Shown: one piece after another, positions 15,455 through 24,011 of the stretch
Layout: every line of letters begins with the position of its first letter
Numbering within the stretch: the stretch's first letter is position 1
NCBI GenBank assembly: GCA_046483025.1
Contig: JAWODZ010000099.1
Location: forward strand, 1-43,337
Reading direction: 5' to 3'
Source: CAYUAG01 sp046483025
Lineage (GTDB): Bacteria > Zhuqueibacterota > QNDG01 > CAYUAG01
DNA: 43,337 nt
Notes under the pieces: generated by a model
What the model saw: only the letters and a program-made list of their open reading frames with translations
What the model was told of the DNA's origin: nothing
Database searches by the model: none
Translations under genes and position numbers: made by a program

Positions 15455-17233
15455 TTACTTTTCAATATAAGACACACTTACAGCACCGGTTCCGGCATGA
15501 GAACCAATAACCGGAGATATGTCTATAATATATTCTGCCGGTTTACCCAGAGTTCGAATTAATTTTTCTTCTAACATTTTTGCTTCTGTTTTATTATGAG
15601 CATGTCCAATGGCATATTCAGCTATGGAATGTTTATTATTATGAGATGCCACCATTGCAATGATTTTGTTGATATTTGCACTAAAACTGAAGGCTTTACC
15701 ATGGAGTTTAGAATTACCCTCTTTATCCAGCGAAACAATTGGTTTCAGGTTAAGAATTTTAGCAACAATTCCTTTTAAGGCGCTGACTCTTCCGCCCCTT
15801 ACCATATATTTCAAATTTTTTACGCTAACCAGAATTGTTACCTTTGCCGGCAGACTCTCAGCAAGTGTGACTATCTTTTTAAAAGAGTCATTTATAATTA
15901 CAGATTCAGCAACCTTCTGAACAATTAATCCGTAGGAGGTAGAGAGATGTTTTGTGTCTACCACAGAAATTTTTTCGGAAGGAAATTTCTGAGCTGCCAG
16001 TTTGGCGGCATTATAGGTGCCGCTGAGTGAACTGGAAAGATGAAGAGATATAATATGTTCATAATTGTCCAACAGCATTGAGTACAACTGCTCAAATACT
16101 TTAATACTTGGTTGTGAAGTAGTAGGAAAAGTTGAATACTCATCCAGTAAGGAATAAAATCTATCTGGATTAAGAGTCACTTTATCTAGAAAATGGTGTT
16201 TATCAAACATTACATTAATTGGAATCATATATATTTGATACTTATCCAACAGAGAAGGAGGAATATCACAAGCTGAATCGACTACAATAGCAGTAGAACT
16301 TTTAGGTTGAAACTGCATTTCTTTCTGACGTTTCATATCATCTGCTTTTGATTGAGTTATTACACCTTGGTTGTGTAATGTATAAAAGATCTGTGAGGGG
16401 TAATTAGTATGAATATGAAATTTTACCATTGATTCTGTTTCAGCTATTATAAGAGAATCACCAAAATCTGAAAGCTGTTCCCGTAAAGTATCTGCAGTCA
16501 TATCTGTTTCATGCAGTAACCCTTCTGTACAGTAACGGTAAGGAAGGTTTTTATATCTCTCAAAGGTATGAGAGTCTGTATTCTCAAGCAGAATATTTTC
16601 ATTAGTCTCTGATATTAAGTATGCAGTCTGTTTAAGACCATAGAAAAATCCTTCTAAAAAACTGACAAATCCTTCTGCACCCGCATCTACAACACCAGCT
16701 TGTTCTAAGACATGTAATCTTTTTGGTGTTTCCTGTAAAGCCTTTTTTGCTGCTTTTATGGAATAATTAAACAATACAACAAAATCTGTTGTTTTTTTAT
16801 GTATGGAATGCAGAGCATCAGACCAGGATTTCATGACAGTCAATATTGTGCCCTCAACTGGTTTGCTGACTGCTTTGTAAGCAGATTCTACCCCCCCTTT
16901 AACCGCAGAGACAAAATCTTTTATAGATAATACATGCTTCCCCCGGATTTCCTGACTGAGTCCGTAAACAAACTGGGCAAAGATAATACCTGAGTTACCG
17001 CGTGAACCCATAAGCGCTGCATTAGCCATATTGCGGCTGACATTGGCAACTGAAGCTTCTACCTGAGTGCCTGCAATAATGGAATGCATGGTTAATGCCA
17101 AATTAGTCCCAGTATCACCATCAGCTACAGGGAATACATTTATTTTATTAAGATATTTATGTTTCCGAAATACTTCTTTTTTCCCATAAAAAAAACTGTT
17201 ATAAAGTTTTACGCCATCAATGTTTTTTTTCAT
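15455..17233 (-). CDS. FakA-FakB-like fusion: DAK2 fatty-acid kinase domain joined to DegV fatty-acid-binding domain
   Basis: 592 residues. Residues about 10-200 are a DhaL/DAK2 kinase domain: NVFPVADGDTGTNL with the Mg-ATP aspartates D38/D40, and MGSRGNSG (75-82). Residues about 220-305 match the FakA middle domain (YRYCTEGLL, GDSLIIAE, VKFHIHTN). From about 315 a complete DegV/FakB begins: IVVDSACDIP with D319/S320, TTSQPS (371-376), HLSSSLSGTYNAA, and RGGRVSALKG. In Gram-positives FakA phosphorylates fatty acid presented by separate FakB; here both are one chain, replacing FakA's own C-terminal domain. GGAG precedes the ATG by five bases. It sits 67 bases after a patatin-like lipase gene, which fits release then activation of fatty acids. 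Confidence 0.85.
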   Translation of the reverse strand: MKKNIDGVKLYNSFFYGKKEVFRKHKYLNKINVFPVADGDTGTNLALTMHSIIAGTQVEASVANVSRNMANAALMGSRGNSGIIFAQFVYGLSQEIRGKHVLSIKDFVSAVKGGVESAYKAVSKPVEGTILTVMKSWSDALHSIHKKTTDFVVLFNYSIKAAKKALQETPKRLHVLEQAGVVDAGAEGFVSFLEGFFYGLKQTAYLISETNENILLENTDSHTFERYKNLPYRYCTEGLLHETDMTADTLREQLSDFGDSLIIAETESMVKFHIHTNYPSQIFYTLHNQGVITQSKADDMKRQKEMQFQPKSSTAIVVDSACDIPPSLLDKYQIYMIPINVMFDKHHFLDKVTLNPDRFYSLLDEYSTFPTTSQPSIKVFEQLYSMLLDNYEHIISLHLSSSLSGTYNAAKLAAQKFPSEKISVVDTKHLSTSYGLIVQKVAESVIINDSFKKIVTLAESLPAKVTILVSVKNLKYMVRGGRVSALKGIVAKILNLKPIVSLDKEGNSKLHGKAFSFSANINKIIAMVASHNNKHSIAEYAIGHAHNKTEAKMLEEKLIRTLGKPAEYIIDISPVIGSHAGTGAVSVSYIEK

Positions 17234-17300
17234 TATGCTCCATTATTAATTTAATTCCGTACAATATTATTTATGTTATTACCAATATATATAAATTCAC

Positions 17301-18140
17301 CTACCTGTTTATATTAATCTTTCGTTTGAATCTCTGCATGCATCCTTTCGATTTTTTATTTATAATATTTGATAAATTATTCTTAAATTCTTTAACATCG
17401 TCACTTACGCTTTCAATAATTTTACGATTTTTATGAAAATCAAATATCTGAATATTCACTAACTTAGGCTTTATATATATTTCAGGTTTATAGTAAATAA
17501 TTTGATTCTCAACAAAGGCACTCTCCATTATTTGAAAAGAAATTGTTACTGATTCGAAAATTGAAGGTTTAGGATTTTTTTGAGGAGGTTGATTAGTGCC
17601 GGTAACATCAATTGCAATTAATATATCACAATCTTTTCTGATTACATTCATAGGTACAGGATTGACTATACCCCCGTCAATTAAAACAGTATCATTTATA
17701 ACTACTGGTGAAAAGATTCCAGGAATTGATATGCTTGCTCGTATAGCAGGAAGTATATCCCCCTGGTGGAAAATGTATTCTTTTCTGTTCCAAAATTCAC
17801 AGGCAACGATTTTAAGTGGTATGGTGAGTTCTTCGAATTTTTTGATAGGTAAATGTTTATCAATGAAATCGATAACACCTTTACCTTTAATAAGGCCCTG
17901 ATTATTAAGTATATTAAAATCAACCATTTTCCTGATATCTAAAAGACTAACCTTCTCAGTCAACTTTTCCATTTCTTCCCCGCTGACACCTGCTGCATAA
18001 AAACTGCCGATAATTGCTCCTATACTTGTTCCGGAAATAATTACCGGTTTAAGCTCTAATTCATCCAGAGCCTTGAGAAATTCAATGTGACACAGGCCTC
18101 TAGCCCCACCGCCACCTAATGCAATACCGATTTTTTTCAT
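17301..18140 (-). CDS. Patatin-like phospholipase
   Basis: 279 residues with the complete patatin signature: oxyanion GGGGARG (9-15), nucleophile elbow GTSIG with S39, and the dyad Asp D155 in IDGG. The fold is the cytoplasmic RssA/NTE-type hydrolase without signal peptide. A GAGAGGAT site precedes the start. The C-terminus (last 30 residues) is Lys/Asn-rich and low complexity. Because the next gene downstream is a fatty-acid kinase fusion, the pair could free acyl chains from lipids and re-activate them as acyl phosphate for membrane synthesis; that link is inference from gene order. Confidence 0.88.
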   Translation of the reverse strand: MKKIGIALGGGGARGLCHIEFLKALDELELKPVIISGTSIGAIIGSFYAAGVSGEEMEKLTEKVSLLDIRKMVDFNILNNQGLIKGKGVIDFIDKHLPIKKFEELTIPLKIVACEFWNRKEYIFHQGDILPAIRASISIPGIFSPVVINDTVLIDGGIVNPVPMNVIRKDCDILIAIDVTGTNQPPQKNPKPSIFESVTISFQIMESAFVENQIIYYKPEIYIKPKLVNIQIFDFHKNRKIIESVSDDVKEFKNNLSNIINKKSKGCMQRFKRKININR

Positions 18141-18227
18141 ATATGTTTATCCTCTCAAAATCCTCATCAGTAATTTTTAATACTCAGTTCCAAAATATCA
18201 GAAAGCTTTGAATAAATTAATATTTTT

Positions 18228-18256
18228 ATGTTAATTATTATTTAGATAAATGTCAA
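18228..18256 (-). promoter_or_regulatory. Promoter of the patatin/Fak operon
   Basis: On the minus strand, TTGACA (18256-18251), a 17-base spacer and TAACAT (18233-18228). The -35 is a perfect match and the -10 is 4/6. The start codon lies 88 bases downstream. Confidence 0.5.
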
Positions 18257-18442
18257 GAATAATTTTTTATTGGCAATTTATCCTGTAAAATGTTATCTTA
18301 TATTATTAAATAAGGTTATTTTTAGTAAAATATTTGAATTTAACTGAAAAATTTCTTTATTTTTAAAATGAGTAGTTAAATTTATAAATTTCAGATTAAT
18401 ATGTGAGGATTAATTATTTTTATGAGGAATATAGATAATTAC

Positions 18443-18471
18443 TTGAAATATATTTATGTGAATGATAATGC
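18443..18471 (+). promoter_or_regulatory. Candidate promoter of the signalling operon
   Basis: TTGAAA (18443-18448), 17 bases, TAATGC (18466-18471), 88 bases before the TTG start. In such AT-rich DNA a chance match is possible. Confidence 0.35.
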
Positions 18472-18558
18472 AGTAATTTTGCATATATTGGCATAAAATA
18501 TGCTATTTTTATAAATAAATATATTTTACCAAATAATTTTTGTCAATAAGGGTGAAAT

Positions 18559-20778
18559 TTGGAAGAAGTTACCAAAATCAGTGATGATCAACTAAAAGAA
18601 GTTGTAAGAACTCTTTTAATTGTGATGAAAAATAGTATTTTTTATGCAATAGATCACCCTTTATGCAAATCTTCAGTCGAACAATTTATGAGTATCTTAA
18701 AAAAATGGTTTTCTTCCTATCCAGCACTACGAATAGATATATCTCAATATGAATTCGATATTAATGGCACTACCTATGATCAACATCAGATTCACTCCAG
18801 GGAAATTGCTCAATATCTACATAATCGTGGAATTATTTCCGTAATTTTTAATCAATCAGTGACAATTAAAGACCTCCGGAATTTTTTTAAGATTATTAGT
18901 AATGATGTACAAACTATTAAAGATCAAGGTGGTGTTTTAAAAAGTTTACCAGTGGAATCAAATATCATAGTAAAAGAACTTGATTACAGTTATTTTCTTT
19001 CTTTTTCTACAGAAGCTTTTTCAGTAAAAGAGGAGGAAATATGGGATACACTTTTTAAAATAGCTAATAAAAAACCACATGAAAACCTCCCGGATTCAAG
19101 TGTTGAACTTATTCTGGAATTTTTTAAGGATACAAAAAAATCTGCAAGATTACTTAATAAAATTTACAAGAATGCCCTAAATCAGCTTTCTGGAGAAAAA
19201 GCAGTTGATGATATACGGAAAGCAATAACTCAAATATGCCAGCATTTAGAAGAGAAAGAGGAAGAAAAGAAAAAAGAAAGTCAAGCCAATATAATGTCTA
19301 TTCTTTTTCAACTGCATATGGATCTTCTTACCTCTCTCTTAAAACAAACTGATACAGCTGAAGATATGTCCAGTTTAAGTGATGAAATAGTTAAACATTT
19401 TTCAGATACTGATATTGCAGAGTTTATTTCTTCTCTGATATTAACAGAAGGATCTCTGAATGAGCGTCTTCTCAGGATTTTTAATAAACTCATCCCCGAT
19501 CAGTCAAAATCAAAAAAGGTTGTTCCTTTAGTAGCAGATCAGCTTTTCAGTCAAAATTTTATCCATCCTTTTAAATTAGAACCAATGCAGATGTCCATAA
19601 AAGAGATATTTAAGCAGAATTCTAATAGCCATTTCTTAAATCAAATGTATGAAATTACAGTTGATGCAGTAATAAATAAAAATATTGATTCTCTTACCTA
19701 TATTGCTAAACTGGCACCGGAGATTAATCAATTTGTTCAATCTATGGAAGATAAACACCTGATCAGAGAAAAAGTTTTGCTCATCCTTAATTTACTTTAT
19801 TTAGAAAGAAATCCTGAAGATTTTAAGAAATTAAACAATAATATATTGAATCTTCTGCCTTCTTTGTTACAAAATAAAGATATTTACAGTATCCGGAATA
19901 TTTTTGATTTGTTCAATGATAAAATAAATCCTGATCAAAAGAAAAATATTCTGATGAGAGATGAAATACATAAAACAATCCAGCAGATTAGTTCCCCAAA
20001 AACATTAAAGGAAATCATTTCCTATATTCCGAATTTAGACCATGATTTAAAGCATATTGTACATATTCTAAAAAATTTTAAAAAGCAATCCGCTCCTATG
20101 CTTATCTCAGTCTACTTATGTAGACGGGGTTCTATAGATAAAGTAAAATTTAAGAAAGTATTTTCAGTTATGAAGCAGGAAATTGTTACTGAAATATGTA
20201 AACGTTTTAAATCACCAAAGCCTTTTGAAATTAAAGTTTTGTTTCCTTTATTACAGCATTTTGCTCCTGATAAGGCAAAAACTATTGCTAAGAATATGAT
20301 TGAGAGTTCGGATAATCAAATAGTATTTTTAGTATTAAATTATTATAATCCTGAAAATCAGATTGATATCAATAAGATTTATGATATTTATTCAAAGAGT
20401 AACGATAGAGAAATTAAAAAACGAACAGCAATTTTATTGCTGAAAACCAGGAATAAAACAATCATCGAAACATTGTTTCAAAATACTAAACAAAGTTTAT
20501 TTAAAAAATCATTTTTAGTTGATCTGGTTAAATTAAGCGGTAACACCAGAATACAGGAATCTTATCCATTTATAAAAGAAATTTTTATAAAAAGCCCTAT
20601 ATTATCAACTCGAAAGAAAGAAAAATTACGTTTAATTGCAGCAAATAGTCTTTTAAGATTGGATCCAGTAAAGAGTTTTGAACTCATAAAAACCAATAGT
20701 AACAGGGGAAGTAAATACTTCAAGAAACATTGTCGTCAAATGCTTACCCAATATAAAAAAATTAGCAATGGAAAATAA
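18559..20778 (+). CDS. Large helical (HEAT-like) protein sharing its N-terminal domain with the next gene
   Basis: 739 residues, cytoplasmic, starting at TTG 18559 with AAGGGTG just upstream. Residues about 1-120 form an alpha/beta domain (AIDHPLCKSSVEQFMSILKKWF ... RIDISQYEFDINGTTYDQ ... LRNFFKII) that aligns in layout with the N-terminus of the following HD protein (GKDHRITLSAINDLFEVLD ... VIGIIGDEIAFENEPL ... IIEFINVLG). A coiled-coil-like charged linker lies near 225-245 (HLEEKEEEKKKES). The remainder is all-alpha, with HEAT-like helical pairs towards the C-terminus (KIYDIYSKSNDREIKKRTAILLLKTRN ... KKEKLRLIAANSLLRLDP). It probably serves as a scaffold for the HD protein. The stop overlaps the next start by 11 bases. 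No enzymatic motif seen. Confidence 0.65.
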   Translation: MEEVTKISDDQLKEVVRTLLIVMKNSIFYAIDHPLCKSSVEQFMSILKKWFSSYPALRIDISQYEFDINGTTYDQHQIHSREIAQYLHNRGIISVIFNQSVTIKDLRNFFKIISNDVQTIKDQGGVLKSLPVESNIIVKELDYSYFLSFSTEAFSVKEEEIWDTLFKIANKKPHENLPDSSVELILEFFKDTKKSARLLNKIYKNALNQLSGEKAVDDIRKAITQICQHLEEKEEEKKKESQANIMSILFQLHMDLLTSLLKQTDTAEDMSSLSDEIVKHFSDTDIAEFISSLILTEGSLNERLLRIFNKLIPDQSKSKKVVPLVADQLFSQNFIHPFKLEPMQMSIKEIFKQNSNSHFLNQMYEITVDAVINKNIDSLTYIAKLAPEINQFVQSMEDKHLIREKVLLILNLLYLERNPEDFKKLNNNILNLLPSLLQNKDIYSIRNIFDLFNDKINPDQKKNILMRDEIHKTIQQISSPKTLKEIISYIPNLDHDLKHIVHILKNFKKQSAPMLISVYLCRRGSIDKVKFKKVFSVMKQEIVTEICKRFKSPKPFEIKVLFPLLQHFAPDKAKTIAKNMIESSDNQIVFLVLNYYNPENQIDINKIYDIYSKSNDREIKKRTAILLLKTRNKTIIETLFQNTKQSLFKKSFLVDLVKLSGNTRIQESYPFIKEIFIKSPILSTRKKEKLRLIAANSLLRLDPVKSFELIKTNSNRGSKYFKKHCRQMLTQYKKISNGK

Positions 20779-22162
20779 AAATACAGATAAAATTGAAGAT
20801 TTGATTCGCTGTCTGGCCAGAGCCAGTCAAGCAAGTCATCATTATGGTAAAGATCACCGAATTACCTTAAGTGCAATTAATGATCTTTTTGAAGTACTTG
20901 ATATTATTCTGATTGACAGAGATTATATTGTGATAGGGATAATTGGTGATGAAATAGCATTTGAAAATGAACCTTTATTCAAGTCCAGTAGAAGCTGGGA
21001 GGCATTTATTCAGGATCTAAAAGAACTGGGAATTGAAAAAATACGTTTTTCTCTGGGAATCAGGAAATATGAGATAATTGAATTCATTAATGTGTTAGGT
21101 GGTCATATCACATTTACGGATATTATTGATAATATTCAGACCTATTTACTTTCCAAGAATATTAAACATATTCAATTAGAAAAGTTAAATATTAAAGAGA
21201 AAATTGATGATTTTAATGACTTAGATCACTTTACCCAAACCTCTTTTAATGAAGGTCTTCAATTTCTTCAGGAGACTTCAGAGGGGCTAGCAAATAAAAA
21301 CCCAATTAATATGCAAATCCTGCGGAAAATTTCTTCTAATTTAGTTAAAAGTATACTATTTAATGAAAATTTACTTTTGCTTTTAGCTTCGATTAAGATT
21401 AATCAAGAAGACTTATTAATTCATAACCTTAATGTATGTGTGTTTACTCTAATGCAGGCTGAGATGCTTGGTTTGGAAAAGAAATTTCTGGTACAAATTG
21501 GTGAAGCTGCTTTAATGCATAATTTGGGGGATATTATTGAATCCAAAAGTGATGAAAAAGATGGTAAATATTTTTCAAATACTGATGGAATCCGATCATT
21601 CCAGGCTGATAAGGGAGCAAAAGTTTTATTGGAGACAAAAGGGATGCATATTTTAGCCCCTATTGTTTCTTTTGAACATACTATTAAATATGATCAAACA
21701 GGAATATCCTGGAAACTTTTTGGTGAAAATTTGAATTTAATTAGTATGATGATCGCCATATCAAAATTTTATGATAATAATCGGCGTAAATCTTCTCTAG
21801 ATGAATCAAGTAGACCTGAAAATGTTTATGAAGATATGATGAGTCGCTCGGGTAAAGATTTTCATCCGGTTTTATTAAAGAATTTTTTTACAGGTCTGGG
21901 AGTTTATCCAGCAGGCACACTGGTTGAACTTTCTAATCATGAGATTGGTCTTGTTATCCAACGGAGCATTATGGATATCAGAAGACCTAAAGTTAAAATT
22001 CTTTATGATAAAAATGGTAATAAATATGAACATACCAATCTGGTAAATTTGCGGGAAAAAAATTTAAAAGGAGAATACAGATTGAGTATTATTCATTCTG
22101 TTGTTCCGGAAAAACAGATTCAAATACCCTCTGATTATACTAGAAGGGTAAACTCAAATTAA
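20768..22162 (+). CDS. Degenerate HD-GYP-type protein (probably catalytically inactive)
   Basis: 464 residues. The N-terminal 115 residues are the domain shared with the upstream gene. From about 215 the HD-GYP fold is recognisable (IHNLNVCVFTLMQAEMLGL, then ALMHNLGDI) and the C-terminal GVYPAGTLVELSNHEIGLVIQ block is characteristic of HD-GYP phosphodiesterases. But the HD pair itself is H251-N252 instead of H-D, the GxK after it is GD, and the GYP loop is replaced (SFEHTIKYDQTGISW). Metal binding and c-di-GMP hydrolysis are therefore unlikely; a ligand-binding or adaptor role is more plausible. It begins 11 bases inside the upstream gene and lacks its own Shine-Dalgarno, so it is translationally coupled. 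Confidence 0.75.
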   Translation: MENKNTDKIEDLIRCLARASQASHHYGKDHRITLSAINDLFEVLDIILIDRDYIVIGIIGDEIAFENEPLFKSSRSWEAFIQDLKELGIEKIRFSLGIRKYEIIEFINVLGGHITFTDIIDNIQTYLLSKNIKHIQLEKLNIKEKIDDFNDLDHFTQTSFNEGLQFLQETSEGLANKNPINMQILRKISSNLVKSILFNENLLLLLASIKINQEDLLIHNLNVCVFTLMQAEMLGLEKKFLVQIGEAALMHNLGDIIESKSDEKDGKYFSNTDGIRSFQADKGAKVLLETKGMHILAPIVSFEHTIKYDQTGISWKLFGENLNLISMMIAISKFYDNNRRKSSLDESSRPENVYEDMMSRSGKDFHPVLLKNFFTGLGVYPAGTLVELSNHEIGLVIQRSIMDIRRPKVKILYDKNGNKYEHTNLVNLREKNLKGEYRLSIIHSVVPEKQIQIPSDYTRRVNSN

Positions 22163-22196
22163 TCTGTTCTTATGAATATTTTAACAACAACCTTTT

Positions 22197-23996
22197 ATGA
22201 AAAATTTTAAAATAAGCTATAAACTGACTTTATATATTTTTCTATTGTCATTGGCTGTAACAGTAGTTTTATTTATATCAATTAAATTAAATAGTCATTT
22301 GGTTGTGTTAATATTCTTCTTTCCTTTCATAATAGCCTTTTTAGTTTTTCCTTTTTTACATCATATATTTCAACCAATTACACAGTTATATCAAAGTATT
22401 AACAGGGTTCAAAATAATAATCCGGTTTTTATGGAAAAGAGACAACCAACCGGCCAGATTAGTCGTGTAGATGATGCTGTAGAGGAAATTATTCAATATA
22501 TTAGAGAAAATTTTGCATCAATGTATGATCTTCATAATGAAGTTGCTGAGCAAAATGAAATGAATGAAAATCTACGAATCAAACTTAATCAACTACAACA
22601 ATTATTTGAAAACGCCAATACTGCAATATTTATTTACAGTATTGATGGTTTTATTATTGAAGTGAACAGGAAAGCCTGTGAAATGCTGGGTTATTTACGT
22701 GAAGAATTGATAAAATTTTCATTTTATCAATTACAGACAGAATATGCATTACATCAGTCTACGGAAGCTCAGAAAACAAATGATGATTCTCTATCCATTC
22801 GGTATGAATCTGTATTCAAACACAAAAGTGGCAGAACTTTTCCGGTTGAAATCAGCACAAGTGCTATAGATTTGGATGCAGGTATCATGCAGAGTATGGT
22901 AAATGATATTTCCCAAAGAATAAAAATGGAAACAGCATTAAAGGATTCTGAGGACCGCTTTAGAACCTTTATGGAAACAGCCAGTGATTTGATGTTCATA
23001 ACCGATTCCAACGGTCAGTTTATATATGTTAATCAGGCGATTGTTGATTCTCTTGGGTATCCTAAAGATGTTCTTTTAGAACTAGGTATTCAGGATATAG
23101 TACAAAACAATGGGGAAAAAGAAATACAAGATATATTTGATTCCTGGTTATCAGATGAAAAACAAAAAGAAATAATGCTTAAAACCAGAAAGAGAACTGT
23201 ATTATGGGGAGAAATTCAAACAGTTGGTATCTATACTGAGCAAAAGGAGTTTCAAGGAGTTCGTGGTATAGTTCGAGATATCACAGAAAGAAAAAAGATT
23301 GAGGAATCTCAACGATTATCTCAGCTGGGGAAACTTGCAGCAGATGTCGCGCATGGAATTAAAAATCAGTTAACTGCAGTAATATATTTAGCAGAAATGG
23401 CTGTTATGGAAGAATCTGATATAAATAATATTAAAGAACCTGTTCAACAGATTTTAGACCAATGTTGGGAAATTAATAATATTGTTAAAAGGCTTCTTAA
23501 TTTTTCTACACCCAGTGCTGGAGATTTTCAGCCAGTAAATATTCATTCCATAATTGATTTTGTAGTAGGGTTGGTTGAAAAACAGTATTCAAAAAATGGA
23601 GTGAGGATAAATAGAGAATATGATAGTTCTTTACCTCATTTAACAGTAGATGATAAGCAGATGCGGGAAGTATTCATGAATTTAATTCAGAATGCATATG
23701 AATCAATAAAAAATGAAGGGAAAATAGAGATTAAAACGATGGAATTAGGAGAGTTCGTCCAGATAGATTTTATAGATACAGGAGGTGGAATCAAAGGGGA
23801 AGAAATGAAACAAATATTTGATCCTTTCTTTACTACTAAAAAAGATGGTACAGGTCTGGGAGTTTCAGCCTGTTATGGTATTTTAAAAGCTCATGGAGGG
23901 AATTTGCAATACAGTAGTACAGAAGGGGAGGGTACTACTGCAACAGTATTACTACCAATCCTTCCGCCAAAATCTATTAAAAATAATAAGAAATAA
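22197..23996 (+). CDS. Membrane PAS-PAS histidine kinase
   Basis: 599 residues. Two adjacent membrane helices (about 10-55) are followed by a short linker and coiled coil, PAS1 (about 133-245, FENANTAIFIYSIDGFIIEVNR), PAS2 (about 253-375, FMETASDLMFITDSNGQFIYVNQ), a dimerisation domain with phospho-acceptor H386 in DVAHGIKNQLTAV, and the ATPase domain: N-box NLIQNAYES, G1 DTGGGI, F-box FDPFFTTK, G2 GTGLGVS. All kinase motifs are intact. There is virtually no periplasmic sensor loop, so the signal is probably membrane-borne or cytoplasmic via the PAS domains. It lies 34 bases after the HD-like gene and no response regulator is encoded in the window. Confidence 0.88.
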   Translation: MKNFKISYKLTLYIFLLSLAVTVVLFISIKLNSHLVVLIFFFPFIIAFLVFPFLHHIFQPITQLYQSINRVQNNNPVFMEKRQPTGQISRVDDAVEEIIQYIRENFASMYDLHNEVAEQNEMNENLRIKLNQLQQLFENANTAIFIYSIDGFIIEVNRKACEMLGYLREELIKFSFYQLQTEYALHQSTEAQKTNDDSLSIRYESVFKHKSGRTFPVEISTSAIDLDAGIMQSMVNDISQRIKMETALKDSEDRFRTFMETASDLMFITDSNGQFIYVNQAIVDSLGYPKDVLLELGIQDIVQNNGEKEIQDIFDSWLSDEKQKEIMLKTRKRTVLWGEIQTVGIYTEQKEFQGVRGIVRDITERKKIEESQRLSQLGKLAADVAHGIKNQLTAVIYLAEMAVMEESDINNIKEPVQQILDQCWEINNIVKRLLNFSTPSAGDFQPVNIHSIIDFVVGLVEKQYSKNGVRINREYDSSLPHLTVDDKQMREVFMNLIQNAYESIKNEGKIEIKTMELGEFVQIDFIDTGGGIKGEEMKQIFDPFFTTKKDGTGLGVSACYGILKAHGGNLQYSSTEGEGTTATVLLPILPPKSIKNNKK

Positions 23997-24011
23997 TAAA
24001 AAAAACATCTG

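Larger units (their letters stand above)
18141..18558. other. Divergent intergenic region between patatin and signalling operons
   Basis: 418 very AT-rich bases with no open frame worth calling. It holds the patatin promoter on the minus strand (18228-18256) and a weaker candidate for the signalling operon on the plus strand (18443-18471). No repeat or RNA was recognised. Confidence 0.6.
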
